A stretch of 64,000 bases of DNA from Desulfobulbaceae bacterium (GCA_020444175.1 JAHLLM010000024.1:1-64000); one strand, 5' to 3'; positions 51,694-60,883 are shown, counted from the first letter of the stretch. The notes: generated from the sequence alone by a model not told the origin. Numbers and translations are program-made.

Positions 51694-53910
51694 TTACCGA
51701 GATCGACTCTCCGCAAGTTTCACAATAATATCATTTGCCTGTCCAAGTCGGCTGACAAGGGTGGCAAAAAAATGTTTCGCAACATTAGGATGTTTTTCGA
51801 TAATCTCCATAATCTTATCGCCCGGGTAGCGTTTGACAGTAGAGCGTCCCTTGGAAAGAATGGAGGCTGAACGCGGTACACCGGATATAGCTGACATTTC
51901 GCCGAAATACTCGTAAGGCTCCGTTATTTCGGCAATTTTCTTACCATCCTTAACAACCATCAAGCCGCCCTGAATAAGCTGAAAAAAATCAATATCCTTA
52001 TTGCCCTGACGTATGATGACATCCCCGTCCTCATACTTTTCAACATCAGGATTAACCAGGTAGGCCGGGAGACTTTCTTCGGTTACAACAGTTCTGCGCA
52101 TCACCTCGTCAAGGCTTGTTATGCCTTGTATCGCCTTCTTGATGGCAGCATTGCGCAAAGGCACCATACCTTCCTGGATTGCCACTTTACGCAACTGGTC
52201 TTCAGGAACCTCGGCACCGATAGCCTTGGCAACCTCATCGGTCACCTCCATGAGCTCAAAGAAACCAACCCTGCCCTTATAGCCGCCACCGCGACAGACA
52301 GGACACCCTTTGGGACCATAAAGCTCAAGACCTTCAATCTGTTCTTCGCTAAACCCAAGTCCCAGCAACTCGCGCGCTTCAGGAACATCGACCTTGAGTT
52401 TACACTCAGGACACAGCCGTCTTCCCAGGCGCTGCGATTGAATCATAGTCACCGAAGAGGCAAGCATATACGGCGGTATACCAATATCAGTTAGACGCCC
52501 TATTGTCGCAGGGCAGTCATTGGTATGTAGGGTTGAGAAAACAAGATGACCGGTCATGGCTGCCTTAATGGCAATTTCCGCGGTTTCCATATCACGAATC
52601 TCACCAACCATGATAATATCCGGATCCTGACGCAGAAAGGCTTTCAAAGCAGCGGCAAAGGTCATGCCCACTTCCTGGTGCACGTTGACCTGGTTTATAC
52701 CTTTAAAGTTAAACTCCACGGGATCTTCAGCAGTAAGAATCTTGGTATCTTCACTGTTTAATGAGTTCAGTGCGGAATAAAGGGTAACCGTTTTACCACT
52801 ACCCGTGGGACCGGTGACAAGAACAAGCCCCTGGGGAAGTTTCAGGCAACGCTGCAAAGCGGCAAAGGTCTCAGGCTCAAAACCAAGCTTGGTAAGGTCG
52901 ACATTTAAAGAAGCTTTATCAAGAATACGCAGAACAATACTTTCACCAAACAGGGTCGGCAAACTGGAAACACGAAAATCGACAACCTTGTTTCGACCTA
53001 TACGCATTTTAATCCTGCCGTCTTGAGGGACGCGACGCTCAGTAATATCAAGACTGGCAAGAATCTTCACCCTGGAGTTCAGCGCATTTTTGATGCTGAG
53101 CGGCAGATTCATGGATTTAAAGAGAGAACCGTCCAGACGATAGCGCACCTGCAATGATTTTTCATAGGGTTCTATATGAATATCACTGACGCCATCCTTG
53201 ACCGCCTTTATCAGGATACCGTTAACAAGCTTGATAATAGGCGCGTCGGAGGCGGAAAACTCCTCAGGACTGTCCATTGAATCCGTCTCGATGGCCATTT
53301 CATCAGCAGCTTCGGAAGCAAGAGAACCAAAATCGTCAATACTGGTTACCTCTTCTTCTTCTTCGTATTCCTGCTCTACGGCACCTGTCAGTTCTTTGTA
53401 TTCCTCATCACTGATTTGATAATATTTTTTATAGGCCTCATAAATATCCTTTTCCGTTGAAACACAGATAGACAGGACCATTTTCAGTTCAGCCTGCAAT
53501 TCCTCAACGGCCATGGTATCCGTAGGCTCGGCCATGGTAATCTGCAGGGTATTGCCTGTCATGCGCAGAGGAAGAGCGCAATATTTTTTGACTTTATCAA
53601 AAGGAATGGTTTTAAAAACTTCGAGATTAGGTGGTTCCTGTTTAATATCAACGGGTGGGAAGTTATGAATGCGGCTTAAGACATTGATAATTGTCGTGTC
53701 TTCAATAAAACCGAGCTTAAGGAGGATAGAGCTGAGCCTTTGACCGGATTTCTTCTGTATGGAGACCGCTTCTTCAAGCTGACTATTAAGTAAATGCCCT
53801 TCTTTCCTGAGAATTTCTCCAATCTTAACTTTGCCGGCACCGGACTGATCTTTGACCGTGGACCTTAATGAGGATTTTTTATCTGCAATTTTTTTCGCTG
53901 CAAAGGCCAT
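51694..53910 (-). CDS. PilB/GspE-type ATPase with C-terminal cyclic-nucleotide-binding domain
   Basis: 738 aa. Two MshEN-like N-terminal domains (about 26-165), an acidic linker (about 175-215), secretion ATPase core with Walker A GPTGSGKT (367-374), Asp box ILTAEDPVEF, Walker B DIIMVGEIRD, His box LHTND, and the C4 zinc site CPEC (500-503) with CPVC. It then has an unusual extension, about 622-715, that is a cNMP-binding beta barrel: DVIIRQGNKDIDFFQLIQGGLMVV and the phosphate-binding cassette FGEMSAISGVPRSAS, which is intact. It could link pilus or secretion motor activity to a cyclic nucleotide. No other pilus gene lies nearby. Confidence 0.92.
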   Translation of the reverse strand: MAFAAKKIADKKSSLRSTVKDQSGAGKVKIGEILRKEGHLLNSQLEEAVSIQKKSGQRLSSILLKLGFIEDTTIINVLSRIHNFPPVDIKQEPPNLEVFKTIPFDKVKKYCALPLRMTGNTLQITMAEPTDTMAVEELQAELKMVLSICVSTEKDIYEAYKKYYQISDEEYKELTGAVEQEYEEEEEVTSIDDFGSLASEAADEMAIETDSMDSPEEFSASDAPIIKLVNGILIKAVKDGVSDIHIEPYEKSLQVRYRLDGSLFKSMNLPLSIKNALNSRVKILASLDITERRVPQDGRIKMRIGRNKVVDFRVSSLPTLFGESIVLRILDKASLNVDLTKLGFEPETFAALQRCLKLPQGLVLVTGPTGSGKTVTLYSALNSLNSEDTKILTAEDPVEFNFKGINQVNVHQEVGMTFAAALKAFLRQDPDIIMVGEIRDMETAEIAIKAAMTGHLVFSTLHTNDCPATIGRLTDIGIPPYMLASSVTMIQSQRLGRRLCPECKLKVDVPEARELLGLGFSEEQIEGLELYGPKGCPVCRGGGYKGRVGFFELMEVTDEVAKAIGAEVPEDQLRKVAIQEGMVPLRNAAIKKAIQGITSLDEVMRRTVVTEESLPAYLVNPDVEKYEDGDVIIRQGNKDIDFFQLIQGGLMVVKDGKKIAEITEPYEYFGEMSAISGVPRSASILSKGRSTVKRYPGDKIMEIIEKHPNVAKHFFATLVSRLGQANDIIVKLAESRSR

Positions 53911-54002
53911 AGAGGGGATTTCTAATGTATTGGGGGGTTAAAATTCTTTAATTTTAAATAATAACAAGGAATATCATATCAAATTATATCTCACAACAAA
54001 AT

Positions 54003-54046
54003 AAAAAAAAGCGACAGCAGAGAGAGAAAAAGCTCCCCGCTGTCGC
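54003..54046 (-). terminator. Rho-independent terminator of fhs
   Basis: On the minus strand GCGACAGC (54039-54046) and GCTGTCGC (54011-54018) form a perfect 8-bp GC-rich stem with a 20-nt loop, directly followed by eight T (54003-54010). It begins 29 nt after the fhs stop and separates fhs from the PilB-like gene. Confidence 0.9.
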
Positions 54047-54074
54047 CTTGAAAACGTGCTGAAAAGGAATTTAT

Positions 54075-55838
54075 TTAGAAAACGCCTTTTACTTTACCTG
54101 TTTCAACGTCGACATCCACCCGGCGGTACGCAGGATCAGAAGCCGTACCAGGCATCAGACTGATCGCCCCGGCAACGGGAACAACAAAACCGGCACCTTT
54201 ATAGGTGAGAATATCACTGATCGGCAGAGTCCATCCTTTGGGTGTGCCTTTCAGTTTAGGATCGTGGGACAGTGAGAGATGTGTTTTCACCATACAGGTC
54301 CCCATCTCTTTCATTTCCGGATCAGCTTCCATGCGTTTCAGTTTGGCCTGAGCGTCTGGAGTGTAGCTGACACCGTCTGCGCCATAAACCTCTTTGGCGA
54401 TAAGATCAATGCGTTCGTTGAGAGGTGTATCCAGGTCATAGAGGAATTTGAAATCGTTTTCTTCTTCACAGGCATCAACAACAGCATCTGCAAACTCAAG
54501 AGCACCGTCCCCACCATGCTCCCAGTGACGGGACAGGGCAACCCTGGCACCTGCAGATTCGCCAAGGCGACGGACAGCTGCAATCTCTGCGTCCGTATCA
54601 GTATAAAAAGCATTGATACAAACAACAGGATTGATACCGGCCTTTTTAACTGTTTCAATGTGATGAATGAGGTTTTTACAGCCTTCTTCAACCCAACCGA
54701 CATTTTCTTTACCATACTCTTCAGGCATTGGTTTTCCTGGTACGGGAATGGGTGCACCGCCATGACATTTAAGAGCACGGATGGTGGCAACAACAACCGC
54801 ACAGTTTGGTTTGAGCTTGCTGTAACGGCATTTGAGATTCCAGAATTTTTCAAAACCGATATCAGCACCGAAACCACTCTCGGTTACGTTATAGTCTGCT
54901 ATTTTCAGGGCAACACGGTCAGCAATAACTGATGACTGACCAATGGCGATATTGGCGAAAGGACCGGCATGAACAACAACAGGCTGTCCTTCAAGGGTCT
55001 GCATGAGGTTTGGATTCAAGGCCTCAACCATCCAGGCGGTCATGGCGCCGTCGACTTCCAGATCGGCGGTGGTAATCGGCCGATCCTGCTTGTCATAAGC
55101 GACCACAATTTTACCGATACGTTCACGCATATCTCTTAAGTCGGTGGCAATGGAAAGAATAGCCATGATTTCGGAGCTAACTGCGATGGCAAACTTGGAC
55201 TGCATTGTGTATCCGTCCATTTTGCCACCAATGCCGATGGTGATATTACGCAGTGCCTGGGCACAGAAATCGATGATCCAACCGAACTCAACTTTTTTCG
55301 GGTGGATGTCAAGACGTTTAAGATTTCTCTTTGCCAGCTGTTCGTCAGTGTAGTTGTTTTCATGCTGCATACGGGAAGTAAGAGCAACCATACCCAGGTT
55401 GTGGGCATTCATGATGGCGTTAATGTCACCGGTAAGTCCCAGAGAGAAAGGGGTAAGTGGAATGCACTGGGCCAGACCGCCGCCAGCAGCACTTCCCTTG
55501 ATGTTCATTGTAGGACCACCGGAAGGCTGGCGAATGGCACCGACGACACTTTTATTCCTTTTGCCAAGTCCCTGAACAAGACCCATGGCGCAGGTACTTT
55601 TTCCCTCGCCAAGGGGCGTTGGAGAAATAGCGGTCACATCGACATATTTTCCATCAGGCCTGTCTTTTAACCGATCAAGAATTTTACGGTAGTCGAGTTT
55701 GGCAACGTAGTGGCCATGGGGCAGGAGCTCTTCCTTGTCAAGGCCGAGCTTCTCACCGAGCTCATATACCGTTTTCATGTTTTTTTCAGCGTCTTCAGCA
55801 ATTTCCCAATCAGCATGTTTGGTTGGATCAAGAGCCAT
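54075..55838 (-). CDS. fhs: Formate-tetrahydrofolate ligase
   Basis: 587 aa, slightly longer than the common ~557 because of an N-terminal addition. ATP/phosphate-binding loop [15 protein letters not shown], followed by [52 protein letters not shown] and [15 protein letters not shown]. It converts formate to 10-formyl-THF, the step between FdhA and FolD. It is its own transcription unit as judged by the strong terminator downstream. Shine-Dalgarno AAGGAG. Confidence 0.97.
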   Translation of the reverse strand: MALDPTKHADWEIAEDAEKNMKTVYELGEKLGLDKEELLPHGHYVAKLDYRKILDRLKDRPDGKYVDVTAISPTPLGEGKSTCAMGLVQGLGKRNKSVVGAIRQPSGGPTMNIKGSAAGGGLAQCIPLTPFSLGLTGDINAIMNAHNLGMVALTSRMQHENNYTDEQLAKRNLKRLDIHPKKVEFGWIIDFCAQALRNITIGIGGKMDGYTMQSKFAIAVSSEIMAILSIATDLRDMRERIGKIVVAYDKQDRPITTADLEVDGAMTAWMVEALNPNLMQTLEGQPVVVHAGPFANIAIGQSSVIADRVALKIADYNVTESGFGADIGFEKFWNLKCRYSKLKPNCAVVVATIRALKCHGGAPIPVPGKPMPEEYGKENVGWVEEGCKNLIHHIETVKKAGINPVVCINAFYTDTDAEIAAVRRLGESAGARVALSRHWEHGGDGALEFADAVVDACEEENDFKFLYDLDTPLNERIDLIAKEVYGADGVSYTPDAQAKLKRMEADPEMKEMGTCMVKTHLSLSHDPKLKGTPKGWTLPISDILTYKGAGFVVPVAGAISLMPGTASDPAYRRVDVDVETGKVKGVF

Positions 55839-55991
55839 TATTTTCTCCTTACTCAGAACTTTTTAATGAAATGAGGTAGTTTCGCAAAAAAGCAAGCGAC
55901 CTCGGGAAGTGCGGAGCAAATTCTAGATTTTTTTGCGCACTACTCCACTGGTCGAAAGATTTTTACGAGACCGTAAATTATGTAAAGCAAT

Positions 55992-56166
55992 GTAACTATT
56001 CAGCCTAGAGCCGAAATTAGCTAAAACGAATAATTCGTAACTGTTCAGCAGTGCCCCAGATGGAGTGAAACACAAGGCTTGTAAAAAAAGGAGCCAGCGA
56101 GACTCCTGCGACCTGCCTATCTGAACGAAACTGATCGGACACAGCTGAGATGGAGCTGAATAGTTA
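55992..56166. repeat. MITE-like element, copy 3 (175 bp, diverged)
   Basis: Starts GTAACTATTCAGC and ends GCTGAATAGTTA, with terminal inverted repeats matching those of copies 1 and 2. The interior is mostly different, but a second TAACTGTTCAGC word is present. It may share only its ends with the other two. Confidence 0.65.
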
Positions 56167-56309
56167 AAAAAGAACAAAGAAAATGTAACGAGTTACATTA
56201 GGTGACGAACAAAAGCATGTAGTCAATACACTATTCTGCTGGTTAAAGCAATCCGCAAGAATACCTAGGAGCCTGTCCGACAATGCCCTTTTTCCCCGAC
56301 ACTTCGTTA

Positions 56310-56366
56310 TTTTGAAAAAATAATGCTCGTAATATCATACATATGACTGCGCTTATTTTTTCAAAA
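56310..56366 (-). terminator. Inverted repeat downstream of thyX
   Basis: TTTTGAAAAAATAA (56310-56323) is the exact reverse complement of TTATTTTTTCAAAA (56353-56366). It lies 42 nt beyond the thyX stop codon and is AT-rich, a moderate terminator candidate. Confidence 0.45.
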
Positions 56367-56407
56367 TGCCTCGATTTGAGAAAAAATTTCTATTCTCGGA
56401 CAATCTG

Positions 56408-57361
56408 CTACTTTTCAACAGTAAGGTGTGCAAAAACCGCAGGAAAAAGTTTCTTAAAATCGTCAAGAAGAGGAATCATCACTTCACGCATTGAAGGATC
56501 AGCTCCCTTTGAAGTTCGCAGCTTAAACATATGAAGCCACTGGAGAAGATTGGCATAGACAATAAGCTCTGTCTTACAGGAGTTTGGCAGAACCGTTCGG
56601 GCTGCCTGGGCAGTGGAAGTCTCAAGAAGCTGCGTATAGAGCTTTTCCATCTCCAACATAGCTTTTTCCCATATTTTGTACTCGTTGCTTCCCTCTTCGT
56701 AAAAAAGCGGTTTTATAAAAGTTACCTGACTGCCGAATTTTGAATCGCTGTACCTGCAGTACCTCTGACTTTCCTGCAGAAATCCGCATGGCCGATGCCG
56801 AACCATCTCATGGGCAACCGCCCTGTTGACGGTAAATTTTACAGCAATATACCTGTGCTTGGCCAGCAAATCGCTGCTAAAGGTTTCTACTTCGGAAAGC
56901 GGAATTTTTTCAACGAACACTCCCTCTTGGGGCAAGAGTCTCCGTGAGGGAAGTATATCCTCAAAAAATAACGGATGCCTATCACCAAGATACTGGGTGA
57001 TTCCTTTTACAATTTTGAGGTTACCATGCCCTAGAAAAAGTTCCCTGAAGGCACGCACAGAACCACTGATCAAGAGTGTTTTTTTCTCGACTTTATCAAT
57101 GTGCAGATATTTAGGAAGTGCTGAAAAAAGCTGAGCAACAAGCGATTCGCTATCAACATCAATCTTCAACGTCAAAACAGCCATTTCAGCAACATAGCTT
57201 TTGTTTTCTTTAAATATCCTACCAATAAAAAAAGAAGTTGACTCTTTAGAAGTCACGCTTTCACTTTTATGGCAGAGACTGTAACAATTTTCGATACGTA
57301 CTGCCAAATTCTGTTTATCCAGCCTCACCAAAATATCATAAGATTGAGGTATTACTATCAT
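56408..57361 (-). CDS. thyX: Flavin-dependent thymidylate synthase (ThyX)
   Basis: 317 aa, longer than most ThyX (about 220-250 aa). The signature RHRX7S is present as RHRPCGFLQES (R188-S198), followed by QRYCRYSD, and the C-terminal active region is LRTSKGADPSMREVMIPLL, where ARELRHFLxLR is usual. N-terminal part: VRIENCYSLCHKSE and AVLTLKIDV, equivalent to GHxSPLEHxxFTF. It makes dTMP from dUMP with methylene-THF and NADPH via FAD. The next genes upstream include a second ThyX, so this one may be the housekeeping copy. It starts outside the AT-rich cassette. Confidence 0.85.
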   Translation of the reverse strand: MIVIPQSYDILVRLDKQNLAVRIENCYSLCHKSESVTSKESTSFFIGRIFKENKSYVAEMAVLTLKIDVDSESLVAQLFSALPKYLHIDKVEKKTLLISGSVRAFRELFLGHGNLKIVKGITQYLGDRHPLFFEDILPSRRLLPQEGVFVEKIPLSEVETFSSDLLAKHRYIAVKFTVNRAVAHEMVRHRPCGFLQESQRYCRYSDSKFGSQVTFIKPLFYEEGSNEYKIWEKAMLEMEKLYTQLLETSTAQAARTVLPNSCKTELIVYANLLQWLHMFKLRTSKGADPSMREVMIPLLDDFKKLFPAVFAHLTVEK

Positions 57362-57490
57362 AAGTATTTATTTAAAATAAAGTTTGCCGCAGAAAATATA
57401 TTTATATTTCATATAAAAAAATTTAACATAATTCAAAGAATTTTTAATCACTGACACTTATTAAGTAAATTTTATTACAAAATGACCCCT
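57362..57490. other. AT-rich spacer between thyX and the four-gene cassette
   Basis: About 130 bases, very AT-rich. No gene; nothing recognisable except the nine codons beyond the stop of the NTP pyrophosphohydrolase gene (57464-57490). Confidence 0.5.
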
Positions 57491-57754
57491 TCAATCTTTT
57501 TTTTTCATTTTTGCAACCAATATTTCTTCCCAAGAATAATTATTTACACTTATAATAGACTCTATGACTTCTAGAATATCAGCAAGTTCTTCAACACTTT
57601 CACTATCAATAAACTCTTTAACTTCTTCAATCAATTTATCAATTAAGCATTTTTTCATTTCATCATCTGAAAGTAACCTAAAAGAACATTTTTCATTATT
57701 TAATTGAATAATATTAGGGATATTGTCTCTTACAAGCTTATTATAGTATCGCAT
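57491..57754 (-). pseudogene. MazG-like NTP pyrophosphohydrolase, C-terminus cut by UGA
   Basis: 87 codons. The family opener YNKLVRDNIPNII and the metal motif LIEEVKEFIDSESVEELADILEVIESII (ExxE, ExxD) are intact, so the chain may be folded. In the family a conserved C-terminal RGGF motif follows; here the frame after TGA (57491-57493) reads RGHFVIKFT before TAA, as if the stop split the motif from the body. Truncated or with an unusual decoding, so it is marked as a probable broken gene. Last gene of the AT-rich cassette, 40 nt after the HIT gene. Function of the family: hydrolysis of noncanonical or surplus NTPs. Confidence 0.55.
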
Positions 57755-57794
57755 AATTACATATAATTATATATTATTACCATATCCTCTAAGT

Positions 57795-58469
57795 TTAAAT
57801 ATGTAAGTCAATAAAAACATCACTAAAATCAGAAATAGTTTTTATGATGTTTGCTTCAAACAAATTCTCTCTCCAATCCCATTTATCAGGAATTCCGTTT
57901 TTTTCTGCGATTATTTTTCTTATCATTTGAGAAGGTATTCTATCTGCCGTAATCATATACATTCTATTAGATTGAGATTGGTAAAACAAATATGGCTTAT
58001 CATTTTTCACTGATTCTGACAGAGAAGAAAAAGTAAATATTTCATCTATTTGAAATTTTCTAATTTGAAATGACGATAACAAATTACCATTATATGGAAC
58101 AACATGAATATGTGCATGATCACAGCATGCGCCTCCAAGATAATTAGCAGAAACTGCACCATGCTCAAAGGCAATGACATTTGAAAAATATTTTTCTTGA
58201 ATTATTTCTTTAACGTTTCCTAACAATTTACACAACGATTGATAATACTCGTTAGGCATAGAACCTACAGAAACAAAATGCTTCTTAGGCAAAATCAATA
58301 AATATCCAGGGCATAATGACCCTAAAGTCGGAATAACAACAAAGTCATTATTTTTAAAAAGTATTCTGCTCTGTAATGACTTGTTAGCACCGACTAACTC
58401 ATAAAATAAATTATAAAATTTATCTGAAGTAAACTCAGCACAGAAACTACATTTTTTTATGACATTCAT
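57795..58469 (-). CDS. HIT-family nucleotide hydrolase/transferase-like protein
   Basis: 224 aa. The HIT motif is HAHIHVVP (HxHxHxx form) at about residues 120-127, preceded by a zinc-type Cys pair at the N-terminus (CSFCAEF). Upstream is LLILPKKHF, equivalent to HxLVxPKxH. The C-terminal ~90 residues (MYMITADRIPSQMIRKIIAEKNGI, WDWRENL) are not typical HIT; they may be a second small domain. HIT enzymes hydrolyse or transfer nucleotide phosphates. The AT-rich codon use is like the rest of the cassette, and unlike the nif or acs genes. Confidence 0.8.
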   Translation of the reverse strand: MNVIKKCSFCAEFTSDKFYNLFYELVGANKSLQSRILFKNNDFVVIPTLGSLCPGYLLILPKKHFVSVGSMPNEYYQSLCKLLGNVKEIIQEKYFSNVIAFEHGAVSANYLGGACCDHAHIHVVPYNGNLLSSFQIRKFQIDEIFTFSSLSESVKNDKPYLFYQSQSNRMYMITADRIPSQMIRKIIAEKNGIPDKWDWRENLFEANIIKTISDFSDVFIDLHI

Positions 58470-58530
58470 TAAAAACTTTCTACAGATTAAAGTAAAAAAT
58501 ACATCAAAAATAGATTAGCTTTATCTAAAT

Positions 58531-59430
58531 TCAAGTTTCAACTAAATATCGTAAAGATTCTTCATCAAATTTAAGAACAGGAAAAACTTTTACATTATGT
58601 GAGCTTAGTTCTACAAATGCATTTTTATCTGTTCTTAACACTAACGTAAAAAGACCTATTACATTTTTCCCAGTCAAATTATACAAATCTTCAACAATTT
58701 GTTTCCCTGTCACTGTAACATCATGTATAATTACTACGTTATCAAACCTATTAAAAGACCCATCCCAAGGTTTGTTTTCTTGGATTCTTCCCTCATTCCT
58801 CATAAACACAACAGGAACATTTAATGCCTTTGAAACCTCATATCCAAACAAAAAATTTCCTCGTCTGGGGACAACAATACAAAATTTATTAATGTCTAAT
58901 AATTTTTTCAATTCGTCTTTAATATGATTAGCCATTAACTGAGAAATATTTGAACGCCATAATCCATGACTCATGATATCAAAAAAATTCAAAAAATATT
59001 TAACTTCTTTATAGGTTAAATTATCTTTACCATTAGTGTTTATGCATATTAACTTGTTCTTGCAGTATGATCGTAGTGCGTTTTCCCTTTCTTCTTTAGT
59101 ATCAATTGGAGATCTAGACAATTTTCTAAGTTCTTTTTCAACTAACCTTTTCTGCGATGGATGAAGATTCAATTGTTTCAATAACAAGTCAATTCTCCAT
59201 GCTTCATTTTCTTTCAAAAATTCATATTCATTATCATAAATTTCCTGAAGATAATTTTTAATTCTGTCTTTTTCAGAATTAAATTTAAATTTTGAATATT
59301 TAGGAACTTTAATACCTTGAGAATCAAGAAAATTGAGTATACTTAATACGGCAATAATAAATACTAATATAGGTGTAGATAAATCCGACATCCCGGACAA
59401 AAATTGCTTAAAACTGTCGAAATCAATCAT
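58531..59430 (-). CDS. Membrane-anchored phosphoribosyltransferase-like protein
   Basis: 299 aa. A transmembrane helix at about 15-37 (LSTPILVFIIAVLSILNFL), a coiled helical segment, and a PRTase domain from about 145: VPRRGNFLFGYEVSKAL and the PRPP-binding loop VVIIHDVTVTGKQIVE (canonical VDDVxxTGxT). The fold is type I PRTase (orotate/adenine type). The membrane anchor is unusual for that class. No recognised substrate hood is evident. 25 nt after the tandem ThyX gene and 61 nt before the HIT gene. Confidence 0.75.
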   Translation of the reverse strand: MIDFDSFKQFLSGMSDLSTPILVFIIAVLSILNFLDSQGIKVPKYSKFKFNSEKDRIKNYLQEIYDNEYEFLKENEAWRIDLLLKQLNLHPSQKRLVEKELRKLSRSPIDTKEERENALRSYCKNKLICINTNGKDNLTYKEVKYFLNFFDIMSHGLWRSNISQLMANHIKDELKKLLDINKFCIVVPRRGNFLFGYEVSKALNVPVVFMRNEGRIQENKPWDGSFNRFDNVVIIHDVTVTGKQIVEDLYNLTGKNVIGLFTLVLRTDKNAFVELSSHNVKVFPVLKFDEESLRYLVET

Positions 59431-59455
59431 TAAAACACCTCGCTAATTAAATCGA

Positions 59456-60883
59456 TCAATTCAACGAACCTGCAAAATATTTTTTTACTTCCTTGCCTTT
59501 TCCGCAACTAAATTTTCCTTCAGGACATTTTCCTTTCAAAAAACAACTAGGACCAACATTTGAAAAAACTAAAGGTGCAACTTGCCTAACATGCCTCAAC
59601 ATTTCAATTGCGACATCTTTAACTTCCCACTGTGCTCTATTACAGGACCTTAAACGGATGAAATGTAACAACTCACGGCCATTCATTGTTGTGATAATAT
59701 TTATTAAATTTCCACTAATCAAAAAATAAACTAAATACTCCTCAGGAACCCCCATCATTTTAAAATGATGATAGGTTTCATAATTTATATCCATTACTTC
59801 ACGAAACTTATTAGAAATTTTTTTGTTAGATTTAATTGATTTAGGAAATACATAATTTTTTGATTTTTCTAAACCCAATAAAGATGGCACAATAATTGAT
59901 TGAATTCGGTGTCTCACAATATGGGTCAGGGTGGACAATGAAATTCCTTTAATACTAAAAGTAAAATTAATCTGCTCTAGTTCACGTTTTCTTTTATCTT
60001 TAAATAAGATATTAATAATTTCTGATTTTTTTAAACTGTTATTTGAAATCAACTCCTCAATATTTTCCATTTTCAATGCAGTGTTTCCTGCTAAGCCACA
60101 CAAAAAAACATGACTATCTGGTTCAGGTGTATAGGACAATAAAGAAACATGACATATCATTTCCAAGAAGTTTTTATCTGGTTTTATATATTTTTTTAAT
60201 ATATTATTTAATTCTTCCTCTTTGTCCTCATCACCTTTCTCTTGTTCGATAAGTGTATCAAAAACATCTGGAAAATATTTTTTTGCTTGTTCGAGTAATG
60301 ATTCACCTAAACTTTTAAGCTCTAAAGACTTACTACCTCTTCCAAAAATCATTGAATAAATTATATGAGCAAGTTCTCTTGTATTTACAGTGCAATAAAA
60401 ATTACTTCTAAAACTATATGGAAGGACAAAACGAGCATCCTCTTTTGGTATGCCAAGATTGATTAGTTCATCATAAAATGAAAATAGCATATCCATATGT
60501 TGATCGTATAATGAATCTATTTTTTCAACATCTGTTGTATCAAAATTATTACCCATTTTAAATTTTGGCTTAACGCAACCCATCTTGCTAAAATTCACAT
60601 ATCTTCTTGATTTAATTGTGAAAGAAGCTAACCGAAACTCTATAAGAAATTGTTCTACAAAAACAGAAACATTCTCAAAAGCTATATTAAAATTTGCATG
60701 CTCAATAAATGTTGTATGCCCCATAGACAAAACTTTGTTGATCAATTTCGCGTTATTTCCTGATGTTGATTTTTTATAAATTTCTGAGGAAGTCCCTAAG
60801 GTAGTAGAAATTTTAGCAGCAGATGCACAAATCCTCTCAGGTTCAGGGGAACATGCCAAAATAATAGCTCTTGATTTATCCAT
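59456..60883 (-). CDS. Tandem-domain ThyX-like protein
   Basis: 475 aa, with two ThyX modules. The first (about 1-215): GHTTFIEHANFNIAFENVS, FRLASFTIKSRRY (the RHRX7S motif altered to E-F-R...S at 82-92) and VNTRELAHI. The second (about 240-475): IKGISLSTLTHIVRHRIQSIIVPS (RHRX7S at 324-334 intact), MNGRELLHFIRLRSCNRAQWEVKDVAIEMLR and a Cys-rich end (CFLKGKCPEGKFSC). The second half alone keeps the canonical signature, so the first may be a regulatory or structural partner. Its G+C is clearly lower than that of neighbouring genes. It is the first gene of the four-gene cassette. Confidence 0.8.
   Translation of the reverse strand: MDKSRAIILACSPEPERICASAAKISTTLGTSSEIYKKSTSGNNAKLINKVLSMGHTTFIEHANFNIAFENVSVFVEQFLIEFRLASFTIKSRRYVNFSKMGCVKPKFKMGNNFDTTDVEKIDSLYDQHMDMLFSFYDELINLGIPKEDARFVLPYSFRSNFYCTVNTRELAHIIYSMIFGRGSKSLELKSLGESLLEQAKKYFPDVFDTLIEQEKGDEDKEEELNNILKKYIKPDKNFLEMICHVSLLSYTPEPDSHVFLCGLAGNTALKMENIEELISNNSLKKSEIINILFKDKRKRELEQINFTFSIKGISLSTLTHIVRHRIQSIIVPSLLGLEKSKNYVFPKSIKSNKKISNKFREVMDINYETYHHFKMMGVPEEYLVYFLISGNLINIITTMNGRELLHFIRLRSCNRAQWEVKDVAIEMLRHVRQVAPLVFSNVGPSCFLKGKCPEGKFSCGKGKEVKKYFAGSLN

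Larger units (their letters stand above)
55839..56407. other. Intergenic region between fhs and thyX
   Basis: About 570 bases. It contains the third, diverged MITE-like element (55992-56166) and a 14-bp inverted repeat (56310-56366) that may end the thyX transcript. A short ORF within the element is not a gene. The fhs promoter must lie here, but I cannot place it. Confidence 0.6.

Noticed and set aside
55923-56177. 84-codon ORF in the region before fhs
   Set aside because: Lies in the MITE-like element; no coding character.
57464-57493. Selenocysteine at the UGA of the MazG-like gene
   Set aside because: No SECIS-like GTT-loop hairpin follows, and the family has no Cys at this position.
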